Source of the DNA: Psilocybe azurescens | Lineage: Eukaryota; Basidiomycota; Agaricomycetes; Agaricales; Agrocybaceae | Length of the DNA: 64,000 nucleotides | Reading direction: 5' to 3' | Assembly: GCA_023853785.1 (NCBI GenBank) | Contig: JAJIRX010000557.1 | Location: forward strand, 682,001-746,000 | Shown: in pieces, positions 1 to 10,530 of the stretch | How positions within the stretch are numbered: the stretch's first letter is position 1 | Layout of the letters: every line of letters starts with the position of its first letter | The notes under the pieces: model-generated | What the model was told of the DNA's origin: nothing | Database searches by the model: none | Seen by the model: the letters and a program-made list of their open reading frames with translations, nothing else | Position numbers and translations under genes: made by a program

Positions 1-73
1 TTCTACTCCCTCTCTAATGTACGAATGCAAAATCGCATCTGATATGCCAATCATCTCATCTTTGCATTTTTAG

Positions 74-2510
74 GTGGCAGGTACGACATTCCAGTCGGGG
101 GCAGACGTCACTGTCCGCGGCCAATTTATCAACAATGGGAAACTTTCCAACACGCAAGACACAAATTTCCGGGCCATCTCGAACAACTGGCCCGTATTCG
201 GGCTCTCTCGCGATCTTGGGGCAGTCACCACAGCCACAGATCCGGTGGTCTTCTCGGTCGGCCACATACGCGATCCCGCAATAAACTATATTGTTGCGAA
301 CAATGCGAGGCAGTCCAGAAGTTTGTACTTTTGGAGTCAATTCGCCTCTCCTGCCGCTGTGGTGAGTTTTTCATTTATCGTCCAAGCCTGTTACGATTTT
401 GATGTGATATTTTCTTGTCTTTGCCGTCTTGCCTATAGATTTCTTCGTTCCTGGGCGATTACAAGAACGCGCTCACCAGGGCTCAGGCCTTTGATAACAA
501 AGTGAACAGTGACGCAACGAAAATATCAGCAGATTACGCTTCCATCGTTGCCCTGTCCATCAGACAAGCTCTAGGCGCGACCGAGATCACCATCTCAAAG
601 AATAGTGATGGAACCTTCAACACCAATGATGTCCTCGTTTTTATGAAAGGTCAGTATCTCTAACGTTCCCGTTCCGTGCGATATTCGGTATATTGAGTTG
701 ATTTATGTTTTAGAAATCTCTAGCGACGGCGTACGTGTCCTATACTCGTCCCGCAGTCAAGCACAGCACCTAACCGCCCTTCCGAAAAACAGAATGTTAA
801 TACAGTGGACGTGATCTTCCCCGCATGGCCTGTGCTGCTGTACACGAACCCGACCCTTGGCAAATTCCTCCTTGAGGGTTTATTCAGGTACCAGGCGACG
901 GGTCAATATCCCAACAAATGGAGCGTTCACGATCTCGGTGCGTTGGAGGCTGTGATCTCTATAATTTAATCGCGTCATTGGTACGCATGCTCATCAAAGC
1001 CACTAATTTCTGTGTAATCTCTAGGCGCCAGTTATCCCAATGCGGTTGGACATAATGATGGCAAAGATGAGGCCATGCCCGTTGAAGGTGCGAGTGACTC
1101 CAGCTTTTAACATTTCTGAATGATATACTTACCTTGGAGTTGATAGAGAGTGGAAACATGGTTATTATGGCTTTGAGCTATGCTCAGAAAACTGGAGATT
1201 TGTCGCAGATCCAACAATATGTAAGCTAAACGGGACCTTAGCATCCAGACGGTCAATATTTCTGACTGATCGGATTGTAGAAAGCGTTGCTCGACCAATG
1301 GACCCAGTTTTTGGTCCAGGACTCTCTGATTCCCTCAAACCAGATCAGCACAGACGACTTTGCCGGGTCGCTGGCCAACCAGACGAATCTTGCCATCAAG
1401 GGAATCATTGGAATCAAAGCTATGTCACAAATCGCTCAACTTGTCGGGAGCCCGGCCCAAAGCGCAAATTATTCGGTAGGTGCCATACAGCCATACCCAA
1501 CTGTTAGCTGCATATGATTTGATTTTCCTGCAAGTCTATTGCTAGCAGCTTTGTTAGCCAATGGCAGACTTTGGCTGCTTCAACTTCTGGGCAACATTTA
1601 ACCCTTTCCGTCAGTGATAAATACATCTTTTCATTTGCGAGTTTATTATTAACAGGGGACTCGCAGTATGGCGATTCCGCGAGGTACCAATAAACATTGA
1701 TCACTGCTATCATAAAGGCGTCCAAATAACTGTGTACCTTTCCTAGCTGGGGACTTTCGTACAATATGTACGCTGACAAGCTACTGAAACTTAATCTTTT
1801 CCCAGCGTCGGTGTATCAAATGCGTATGTCTCAATACTGGCTACAAAACAAATCATGGTAGACCATTCATCACGGTTTAACAGAAACTGCTTGGTATAAA
1901 ACTGTGGCACGTACGTGCCATTTTCCCTCGCGGCGGCTATCTTTCGAATGATTGACAATCCTTTGGCTTGTTGACAGAACCATTCGGTGTCCCTCTAGAT
2001 ACTCGGTACGTTATTCTTGATCGACAGGTCGAGGACATTAATTCACGGGATAAACCTATTTTTCAGTCATACTTATACGAAATCAGGTAAGTGGAACGCC
2101 TACGTTGGTAGCGAGATCGCGACCCGCATTCAATGCGAGAAAATTTAACATTGAAGCCATGTCAAACAGACTGGGAGATATGGACCGCCGGGATTATGAC
2201 AGACACGGCAGGACGCGACTTGTTCATTAGCTCTGTCAAGAAGTGGGCCTCTGATGGGTTAAGCTCTCAACCTTTGGGTGACTGGTACGAGACGACAAAC
2301 GGCCAGCCAGAAGGCTTCCGGGCGCGTCCCGTAGTTGGCGGTCACCTCGGTACGTGTCTACTACTACTGGCTCTTACACGGATCTCTTGATCATTCATGA
2401 TTTTTTTTTTCTTTTGTTGATGACACGTCCAGCTCTGGTGAGTTGAAATCTCCGCGGTGTAAAAATAAATAACTGAAGGCGTGCCTTTTACGTTGCAGCT
2501 AATCCTTTGA
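74..2510 (+). CDS. gtaA: Glutaminase GtaA-like, 5' partial
   Basis: Extracellular or wall-associated fungal glutaminase that hydrolyses L-glutamine to glutamate and ammonia. The window opens inside an intron ending at 73, so the signal peptide and N-terminus lie upstream. About a dozen exons chain in one frame. Family blocks seen in order are VFSVGHIRDPA, RSLYFWS, FPAWPVLLYTNP, KWSVHDLGASYPNA, DDFAGSLANQTNLA, WGLSYNMYADKLL, FGVPLDTR, DWEIWTAGIMTDT and GFRARPVVGGHLAL. These match the DUF5127/DUF4965/DUF1793 architecture of GtaA. No frameshift is needed. The 3' end is either 2446 (reading through) or 2510, if a consensus intron at 2438-2498 is removed; the second gives the family-like ending HLALLIL. 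Family call sure; last exon less so. Confidence 0.9.
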
Positions 2511-3467
2511 ATGACGAAAGCGCTGAGCATCATCAAGGCGATGTACGATGTCGTTTATCGAGGCAAGTTAGTTTAGGAATCTGTAAACTTGTGTAGCAGT
2601 GATTGACAGAAATATCATTGATGTTCCAACATATTTCAAACTGACACCTGAGGTGCCCAATCCGCGTCATCGAGTTATGCCAGAAATCTTGTCAATGCAG
2701 AGTGCCAGCTAGTTAACTGAACAAACTATTATTAGGGACGCGTCCGAGCTGGTGACGAAATCGCGTTGGCAGACTAGAGTATGCCAGATATGTCGTGCTA
2801 GAATTAATTTGAACGTGCGTACGCAGGAATAAACGAGGAATGAGCAGTGGATTGAGTCATTGTATGTGGCGCGTACATATGTGGCGTCTATTGCAAATAA
2901 TCCTGATCGACTTGGCTTTGAGCCAAAAAGTAGCGAAGTCGAGGGAGAGAACGCGCCCACATTTCCGAGTATATCGGGCGCGATTAGAGAGCCTTTCTGA
3001 ATCTCGTGTGTGCCGGGAAATTCGGATTGAGGTATGACTGTGTGAGGCCTGAAAGGAGATGATGGTGGAGAGTCGGGATGTCGGTGACTACATATGAGGG
3101 TAGCAGGGAATGCTCAGCGGATCAAAGGCCAAATCTGACAGTCGGCGTGTTGATGGCTGCTGCCTGCAGGCATAGCATGAAACACTCGTTGGCGACAGCA
3201 AATAAAACAGTTGTACAAATGTGCGAATAAAGAGGATGTTTGGAAAGGGAAATAAGAGGACATTGGCATGACAGGTGGCTAACTTGGATACAAAGGGTGA
3301 AGGATTCGCCTTGTACTTACTACTGAGTACATGTGAGTGACCATAGTCGGTATAAGAGTGGAGTGAAATTATTGTGAGAGATCTCAATTACGATAAGGGG
3401 CAACACGAGACCGGAGATTAGTACCCAATATGGTCAGACTCGTTATTTCCTCCCAACAACCAACTTG
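2511..3467. other. Intergenic, no gene seen
   Basis: This stretch of about 950 bases lies downstream of the glutaminase. Short ORFs on both strands lack splice-consistent extensions, family motifs or biased composition. It probably holds the glutaminase 3' UTR and the upstream region of the next gene. Confidence 0.6.
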
Positions 3468-3476
3468 TATATAAAA
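3468..3476 (+). promoter_or_regulatory. TATA box of the 3520 gene
   Basis: TATATAAAA sits 44 bases before the ATG at 3520. That spacing would place a transcription start close to the ATG, with a short 5' UTR. It supports the single-exon ORF as a real gene. Motif seen directly; function inferred. Confidence 0.5.
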
Positions 3477-3519
3477 TCTGGACAATGCCTCCCGATGTCT
3501 GCCCATTCAACTCTGTCCC

Positions 3520-4284
3520 ATGTCCTCTATCTTTGTTCGCCCGGACTCCCCTCCTCCCAGGCAGCCCTCTCCTGACTTTCTCCCAGCGCCTCTTCCCTAC
3601 CCCCACCATCCCCGCAGAATAGCCTCCCAGCCAAAAATAAGAGTCCATTCGCCCTCAATCCCTCCAGGTCTGCATGGTCGAAATAAAACTCTCCAGTCGG
3701 CCCGCTCTTGCGATTTTGTGAGCAGCAGGCTGTCAGAATCTCGCGACGAACAAGACCCACGGTGTAGCAGTAGCAGCAGCAGCAGCGACCACGGTCTGCG
3801 CCACTTCAGAGCCCGCACGCGCTCGCCAAACCTAACTGTCTCTTCTATGAGCTCGCCACGTTCGTCACCAGGTCCATCTGCGAGAAACAGTCCAGATTTC
3901 ATCCCGCATCATCGGCGGACACTGTCTGTCGCGTTCGCGTTTCCGTCTACCCCATCCTCTCGGTCTACGAGTCCGACCGCAGTAGATTCCCAGGTTCCGC
4001 CTGTTCCCTTGGTGCCGTATCGCTACACAGGTCCACAGCATATCATATGCCCGACGCCGCTTCCGCTTAACAAGCCGATCATTTTCACGAATCGCGACGT
4101 TGAGGTGGACGAGATACTCCTGGAGGTGCCTTCAACCCCGTCACCCCCACTCGGCGAGAAAGCCAGCGAAGGAAAGGATGTTCTGCCTCCTTTGGAAAAG
4201 CACAAAAGCATGGGCATGGCCTGCCTCAAGTTTTTGGCATCCGCTCTACTTCGACGAGACAGTCGCCGCCGAGGCCCGCGGTGA
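3520..4284 (+). CDS. Hypothetical Pro/Ser-rich protein
   Basis: A single-exon ORF of 254 aa that I do not recognise. The N-terminal two thirds are low complexity: many SP, PSP and SSP motifs, a run of seven serines (from an AGC repeat) and RTRSPN-type basic/serine patches, so it is probably disordered and phosphorylated. A short ordered piece follows near residues 165-205 (PYRYTGPQHI, PLNKPIIFTNRD, VEVDEILLEVP). The C-terminus, MGMACLKFLASALLRR then a basic tail, could be an amphipathic membrane-touching helix. A TATA box lies just upstream. No signal peptide or catalytic motif is visible. Confidence 0.6.
   Translation: MSSIFVRPDSPPPRQPSPDFLPAPLPYPHHPRRIASQPKIRVHSPSIPPGLHGRNKTLQSARSCDFVSSRLSESRDEQDPRCSSSSSSSDHGLRHFRARTRSPNLTVSSMSSPRSSPGPSARNSPDFIPHHRRTLSVAFAFPSTPSSRSTSPTAVDSQVPPVPLVPYRYTGPQHIICPTPLPLNKPIIFTNRDVEVDEILLEVPSTPSPPLGEKASEGKDVLPPLEKHKSMGMACLKFLASALLRRDSRRRGPR
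3766..3786 (+). repeat. AGC trinucleotide repeat in CDS
   Basis: A nearly perfect (AGC)n tract with one AGT interruption encodes part of the poly-serine run of the 3520 gene. In-frame triplet repeats like this often vary in length between strains. Confidence 0.7.
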
Positions 4285-5408
4285 CCGCCATGTAATCAAA
4301 TGACCCCACCGGTTACCGCAAAATTCTTCATCCTCCCCATACTCGGGAGCTGGCGACACTTTTTTCCTTTTCCTCTCTTTTCCTTTGGCAATCGCAGGCA
4401 ACGCCTTGTACATTTTATCGATCGCTACCAGCCATAACGCTACCAACGGCTACCAATCCAGCATCTTCGCAACTACACTACTCATTTCCGAATCTTAATT
4501 TGCAAACCGCGCACTTCGTAATTGTTTTCATTCATCATTCCATTCGACCTCTCCTCATTCCATCTCATTGAACTTCAAAGCGCAATTTGCACATCCATCA
4601 ACCGTTTTTCGTATCATGTACATACTTCCTGCTCTCATCTGGGCGCTCATTATTTAATGCCCCTCGCACTGCCACACATATGCAATCCTCATCTTGTATG
4701 TAACCTATACTCACGCATCATCCATCCAGCTCTCCAATTGCTGGTCATCGTTTCGTATATTTTACGTTTGTTTATAATCCACCCCTCATACATTTAGCTT
4801 ACAACATCGTCAACGATTGGCTGAAATATAATAATTCTTATCCGTAGTAGTAGTTAGTCGTCGTCTAGAGAAATAAAATAAAAAAGAAATAAAGGCATGC
4901 TAGATATGCCAATTTTATATTTTACTTCGATGACAGGTTTAGTGAAGTATTTACCAGTGGAAGAGAGATTGGTGAAGAGTTGAGTGGGTAATTACAACGT
5001 GAATGAAAAAAAAATCGTCAAAACCACTGGAAGTGAAAAATGAAGGGCGAATAAAGGGAGTAAAAAAACCAACGAAAACCGAGCACAGCAAAAGAGCAGA
5101 GTATACTGATACAGAGGAAACTGCAGAGAACAAAGCAAAGACAATGGAACAGCAGAGAGTCAGCTATGGCTACAAGATATATATGCATTTAGAGAATGGG
5201 ATCGTACCGGATATGTTATGTTACAAGCAAAGATAAGAACCGCAATTGCCTTGGGAGGTGGAGATAGAATAAATATATGCCAGGTCAAATCCCGAGATGT
5301 AAAAAAGGTCATTGGTATAGTATAGCAGAAGTAAGAAAGAAGGGATGAAATGAGATAGTAAGGGTGAGAACGACACCTAAGGAGAAACGAATGTGAAAAA
5401 ATTAGCTT
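4285..5408. other. Convergent intergenic region, no gene seen
   Basis: About 1.1 kb between the ends of two convergent genes. It is pyrimidine-rich at first, then A-rich, with no spliceable frame or recognisable motif. It is likely the two 3' UTRs and their termination signals. Confidence 0.6.
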
Positions 5409-6740
5409 TCATAAACCCAACCTCTCTTGCAACGTCCGATTTCCATGGTCCGCCGCTTGGTTCGTTGAATTTGAGTGATTTCTGTCGTTTCCTTTCCGTC
5501 CAGAGGCACCTCCATTATGCGCACCTCGCCCCGACGGACCCGATGTGTGCCCATTACGCCGAGAATTCGAGTTGAGATTGGTATTAGCGCTGGAATTCTT
5601 CCCTCCATCACGGTCCCAGTCCTTACCCCGTCGCGCGGCGCCCGTTCCCGCTCCTTAACATTGAGCTCGCGATCCCGATGACTCCTCTCGCGCTCGCGAT
5701 GATTCCGCTCCCTCGGCTGCTCGCGGTTAGTCTGCGGCGGCGCCTGCGCTGGGGCGTCCCCGTCATCGACCTCCATCTTGGTGTTCACTTTACTTCGGCT
5801 GTCGGCTGAATGTCGGCCGTGCTCAGCGCGACCGTCAACGCGAGGGGGGAAGGTGATGAGAGCCGTGATTATTATTATGATGGTGAGTCTGGGGTTTCTG
5901 GGGCAGAGAAGGCGCTAGACGAGGAGGGAAGAGGGCTGAGACTCGGATAGTCGTGGCCTCTTGTGTGCCCTTGGTTCAGTGGGCAGAGGTCTCGAGGCAC
6001 TATGGGTACCGTTACCCGTAGGTTCGGCATGGGATATTGCTTGATATGAGTTCTGTGGAGATCGCGAAGGCGACTTAGATTTCTTGATACTCCTGGCGTT
6101 TTGCGATAAGTCCAAAGTTTCGTAGGCTTTATCCAGTTCAGTGCTGCGCAAAGCATCGTATTTAGAGCGTGTGAGGATGTAAAAGAGATAATCACTACGC
6201 ACGATAATGAAGAGATAGTCTGGTGGGAGTCTGGAAACGCAAATGCACAATACGTCAGTAGAGCTGGATCGCGTATTTGGAGAAACTAACCTTTAAGCGC
6301 CCCTTGCAGTCTCGCGACTACTCGTCGGAGTCCACGTACTTCGTCCTTCAGCTTCCCGGTTTCAGACTGCTTAAGAAGATTATACAGCTCTTCATTCTCT
6401 TCCTGCAGTAATCGCGTTCGCTGGGTAAGAGCAGCAGTGACGGTGCTCGAGCTGGATGCTATCGTGTTCTCTGCAGCGCTCGTGATATGAGGCAACAACA
6501 CGGAAAACAGCGCAGGCGGCAATGTGACGGGGTCACTGGTCGATGGGCCTGGTTGCTTCGAGAGATACTGACGCAATGCGCGGTTATCATCCTGAAAGAC
6601 AGAAGAATTATGAGAGAATTGCTTGAGGTATGCTTTCGAGGCTGCTGGGCATGATTACATACCGTTACTTCCGCCAGCTGTGCGTCCTTCTCTCGCAGAA
6701 GGACTTCGAGCTCGAGCTCTCGAGTACTTGGAAAGTCCAT
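5409..6740 (-). CDS. WTAP/Mum2-like m6A-writer subunit (candidate)
   Basis: Probable WTAP/Mum2 family protein, the coiled-coil adaptor of the mRNA N6-adenosine methyltransferase complex. Translation starts at 6740 with TRELELEVLLREKDAQLAEV and continues after an intron with DDNRALRQYL. Next come PALFSVLLPHI, the coiled coil LLQEENEELYNLLKQSE and RGLRRVVARLQGALK, then SHQTISSLSTELDKAYETLD. That last piece needs a 50-60 nt intron hidden inside an open frame (donor GTGCGTAG). The order resembles WTAP. The rest is a disordered KR-rich, then RE/RD and N/G-rich tail ending LQERLGL at 5409. The tail is continuous only if three mononucleotide runs are each off by one base (5626-5629, 5844-5849, 5933-5935). 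Recognised by layout, not by search. Confidence 0.55.
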
Positions 6741-7132
6741 GGAAAGACGAGATGAGTATAATAGAGAGGACGAGGAGGACGCGCAATCTGGGGGCCGTTA
6801 AGAGGAATGGTCCAAACTGACTGTTCAAACAACGCCGAATGTCGGCACTTGAAATTGACTAAGTGTGGACAATTGCTTCCGCATTGTGTCAATAACCCTG
6901 CGCCGATATAATATTTTCATTAAAGTAAAACAAAGGTTACAACTGAGTATTTAGCGTGGTACAACTAAAATACTACAAAGAGATTGTTTCATGCTGCGCC
7001 AAACGGTGCTGGTGATCACAAAACGTGAATTGGCATCCTGAAATAGTGCACATATTCCTCCACAATGCACGCTGCCATGCCTAGGCACTCAGCATAGATA
7101 TCGATGAAGCGCCGACAAGCCCTTCACAAGCT
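6741..7132. other. Intergenic between two minus-strand genes
   Basis: About 390 bases hold the promoter of the WTAP-like gene and the 3' UTR of the STEEP1-like gene. I see no coding signal or strong promoter motif. Confidence 0.5.
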
Positions 7133-7810
7133 TCATAGGTCATTTTCGCCATCAAATGCGTCTGGAGGTACCTGGCCTTGCATTTGGGTAAGGGCTCCGG
7201 AGAAAATGTAGATGAAGGGTGCAGCCTTCACTGGCGGTGGCGTTGATTGATATCCAATTTTCAACGAACATCGTGGGCAACGAAATCTGTACTGTTTTTC
7301 ATGACCTCCAGACCTGATCAGAACCGTCATATCAGCGAAGTCTTTGACTTTTTGTGATGATGAATTAGATGGATACCTTTCCAAGAGGATTGGATCTTCG
7401 GCTACAGCATTCAATTTGAACACCCTGGCCTTCCCATCGTCACTATCTTTAGAGCGAATGATGATAGCATTGTCTGTCTTTCGACGTGGAAGAGTGGCAA
7501 GGCTTTTATCAATAACAAGCTGTGGGTATGGTCAAAATTAGGCAAATCATGTTGGCATGAGAGTGAATCAACGTACGATGAACTCGCCGCATATGCAATC
7601 TAGAAATATAAGGAGGCTATGAGATGGACATTCCAACCGCGGTCTACAGTTCAGAACTCACAGTAGACACGCAAAGATGCCGCTGAACTCGCAGTTGGCT
7701 GAGCTGAAAATATGCATGAGCCGAATAGAAACAAGTTGGGAATAGAGCGGGGTAGTGCACACACCGTCAGTCGAAGACGAGACCGCTGACCTGGATACGA
7801 CTTTGGGCAT
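7133..7810 (-). CDS. STEEP1: STEEP1/CXorf56 homologue (UPF0428)
   Basis: Homologue of human STEEP1 (CXorf56), known in animals for helping STING leave the ER; the fungal role is unknown. Starting at 7810 it reads MPKVVSRSAVSSSTD, almost the human N-terminus. Joining short exons gives LRVYYCICGEFI, LVIDKSLATLPRRKTDNA, LERSGGHEKQYRFRCPRCS, IGYQST and APFIYIFSGAL. The CxC and CPRC cysteine pairs are kept and probably bind zinc. The product is about 145 aa against about 220 in man: the charged helical C-terminal half is absent and the frame closes at 7133. No frameshift is needed. It is head-to-head with the Avo2-like gene (247 bp apart). Confidence 0.85.
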
Positions 7811-7947
7811 TCTAGATTACAAGGGACAGGAGAGAAAAACAAGGAAGGGTGGAAGGAGGTATATAACCGGCGGTTGTGCCTTACGATTCAATATTCAGGG
7901 TCCTCGGGTTAATTCACGCCAAAACAGTGAACGAAAGCAGTGCATAC

Positions 7948-7953
7948 CACGTG
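7948..7953. promoter_or_regulatory. CACGTG E-box in shared promoter
   Basis: CACGTG (TCACGTG on the minus strand) lies in the 247 bp between the STEEP1-like and Avo2-like starts. This is the core recognised by Cbf1/bHLH factors in fungi. The same 7-mer occurs in two other divergent promoters of this window. Confidence 0.4.
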
Positions 7954-8057
7954 ACTAATATTGATCCATTCTTACCCATACCGTCGAAACCTGTGTATTA
8001 TCCCGGGCTACTTTTTGTCTTCTTACCGCCACGCTTGTTCCCAAACCTTCCGCCTCT

Positions 8058-10060
8058 ATGGCTGAGAAAGATGCTACTGCACGGCTGCGCAGGGCAGTCA
8101 AGGGTCGGCATTTCTACCAGTGTTTATCCCATTGTCGCGCTGACGAACTAGTAACGCTCCATAGAGAATAACCTTTTCCTCGTGAAACGTCTAATTCAGA
8201 GAACGGATATGCGAAATCCCGACACAGCTCCCCGACGGTATACTTCCCTCGCATGGGCGGCTGTACTCGGCCATGAAGAAACCTTCGAGTTTTTACTCAG
8301 CGCTGGCCATGATGACGATGAACTGAGCAGGGTGCGTCTGATCCGCGGTTGTTCATTTCAGACTTTCATATAGTAATTTCTAAAGGACTCTGAAAACAAC
8401 ACTATTCTGATGCTGCTGGCAGATCAGAAACCTGCGCCTTCTGGCACATACGTGTCGTCTGCAACTTCCGAAGACAAAACTGGCGCTTATTTACGAATGG
8501 CTCGGTTGTATTTCGATCGCTATTCATGGGTTCTTGATTGGTCGAACGTCCACGGAAAGACTGCATTGCACATTGCAGCATTGAAAGGCAACGAAGAACT
8601 TGTTAGAGTCCGTCCTTCTTCAGTCTGTTGCAACCGACGTTTCTAATCGACATTCAGATGCTGTGTGACCTCGGGGCCGACTTCGATTTGGCCGACAACA
8701 AGGGTAACACGGCCTTACACTAGTGAGCTAATATCTTTATCTATGTGGCGTGCTTGCTCATGTATCGTAATGGTCACCAGTGCAAGCTCGTGGGGTCATA
8801 TCACTGTTTGTTGATTACTATTTTATTGCTCTCATCATCATTTTTATGCAAATACCCAGATTGTTCAACTGCTCATAGAACGAGGTTGTCAGTTTAATGC
8901 AAAAAAACAACCAGGGGTTTTCTGCCTCAGATTATGCTTATTCGTTTGTCCTCTTAATTATATTCCACTCATCTTTGGACTGACCTTTTTCGTATCAGTT
9001 TCAGTACGAGAGATACGCTCCAAGACACCGCGAGAGTACAGTTTGAGAATAAAAAGAAGGAGAGGAGGAATATATTTGCTCAAGCGGCACAAGCAGCATT
9101 AAGAGGCGGAGAATGGGGTAACTCTACCCACTCTTCAAACCCCCTCCCGTCCCTGCCAAAGACGCATTGTTGGCGTCTAGAATGAGAAGTGGGTCGGGCA
9201 CAAGTCGTACCACCGCCACGTCAGAAAGCGGCGACCCAGAACCTATGATCGCAGGTCAACTATCATCTTCTCCATCTCAACCTTCGACTGGATCAAGTTC
9301 CGGTTTCTTTGCTCAGTCAAACTTATCGCACCACACACCACAAGTTCCGTCTATGAGCAGTACCGCCTCAGGTTATCTTGGACCCGTACAGTCTAAAAGT
9401 GCCACTTTAAGCCCTCCACCAAACCCTGCATCAGCTCTGTCCCCCATAGCGAATCGAATGCGAGAAAGAGACGCTGACGCCATGGAGAAATATCTAAATC
9501 GCAATCGAAGTGGCAGCCAAGGAACTGCTTCCACTGACAATAAATCTCAGAACGGATCACATTTTGCGTCAGCTGGACCATCGGCCAATGGCGATGATAT
9601 CACGGCGTTGATGAGTGGATCAATAACACCAAGAAAGTTACGTCCCTCTGCATCAGCTGCACAGCTTAGGACAACCCAGTCTTCAAGTTCTGCCAGTTCG
9701 GGAAGCACCATTCCTCAACCTGACAATCGGAATCGCTCCGGCACTGGACCGAGCAATAATCGAGGAGGTACTTCCCCTTTTCCATCACTTGCTCGATCCT
9801 CCTCTATGTCCAAGTCTCTTCGCTCCATCGCTAGTGCCGACAGAATATCCTTTGACGATTCGGAATCCTATGCAGGGCCGTCAAGCCAGTATGCCCTATT
9901 TCCCGAGCCACCTGCTGTACCAGAAGATCAGAGCACGCCGACAAATGGGCGTCGTAAAGCCTTTCATATCCTCGCTAAACCTTTACAGTCCTTCGAGACC
10001 ACGACAAGCTCCAATGGTCATCGGCGAGGGATGTCATCAACTTCTGTCCGAGGATCGTGA
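8058..10060 (+). CDS. AVO2: Avo2-like ankyrin-repeat protein (TORC2)
   Basis: Ankyrin-repeat protein resembling yeast Avo2, a peripheral TORC2 subunit at the plasma membrane. From ATG 8058: ATARLRRAVKENNLFLVKRL, SLAWAAVLGHEETFEFLLSA, GHDDDEL, NVHGKTALHIAALKGNEELV, DLADNKGNTALHYASSWGHI, IVQLLIERGCQFNAK and NNQGFSASDYAYSFS. The opening repeat and the GHDxxEL motif parallel Avo2. A helical TLQDTARVQFENKKKERR segment and about 300 aa of Ser-rich disordered tail follow, as in Avo2. Introns use GTTTGT and GTCGGC donors. The repeat frame is broken by one surplus A in the seven-A run at 8901-8907; everything downstream fits again, so I treat it as one gene with a sequence error. Confidence 0.7.
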
Positions 10061-10530
10061 TTGTAATCGTTGGTGGGCCGCTTTTGGATTAACTGCACAT
10101 CTCACATGTACCATACTTCACAGCATCCCGTGTATGATTATTTTGAACAGTTTCCTGTAAAATTGACTGCAGTACGTTAGGTCTTAGGACGTTTTTCGGT
10201 CTGAACCACCCTCTTATTTATTCATGTATTTTTAACCTTCTTGTGGGACCGGAATGTAGTTGCTTTCTCGTTTTGGCCTGGAGTGCATGTAGATGTTGTA
10301 GATATGAACCGATATACTCGTCCTCAAGGACCGAGCAAGGAATCCTTTTAGAACCCCTGAGGCTAATCACGCCCCATGAGTCAGTTGGCATAATGCCGGG
10401 TAGTGCCGAGGGGGTATTGAACCTGTTCATGTCGGTTGGAGCCTAGTCGGGTTAAGTTATACATAAGTGTCCAACTGCATTCCGAATGCCCGTTGCCTCC
10501 CCCATTGAAGGCGGTTACCTTTAAACCATA
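10061..10530. other. Intergenic, tandem genes
   Basis: About 470 bases between the Avo2-like stop and the transporter start. Short ORFs exist on both strands but none resembles a protein family. It probably contains the Avo2-like 3' UTR and the transporter promoter. Confidence 0.5.

Noticed and set aside
3088..3387. 99-aa minus ORF
   Set aside because: Random composition with no splice partners, motif or promoter.
5402..5620. Minus-frame tail GRCKRGWVYES as the true end of the WTAP-like protein
   Set aside because: The alternative frame gives a coherent N/G/S/R-rich tail, while this one is hydrophobic and mixed; a C-run error explains the switch.
8901..8910. Programmed -1 ribosomal frameshift site in AVO2
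   Set aside because: A slippery-looking A run is present, but restoring the ankyrin frame needs +1, and similar run faults occur in many other genes.
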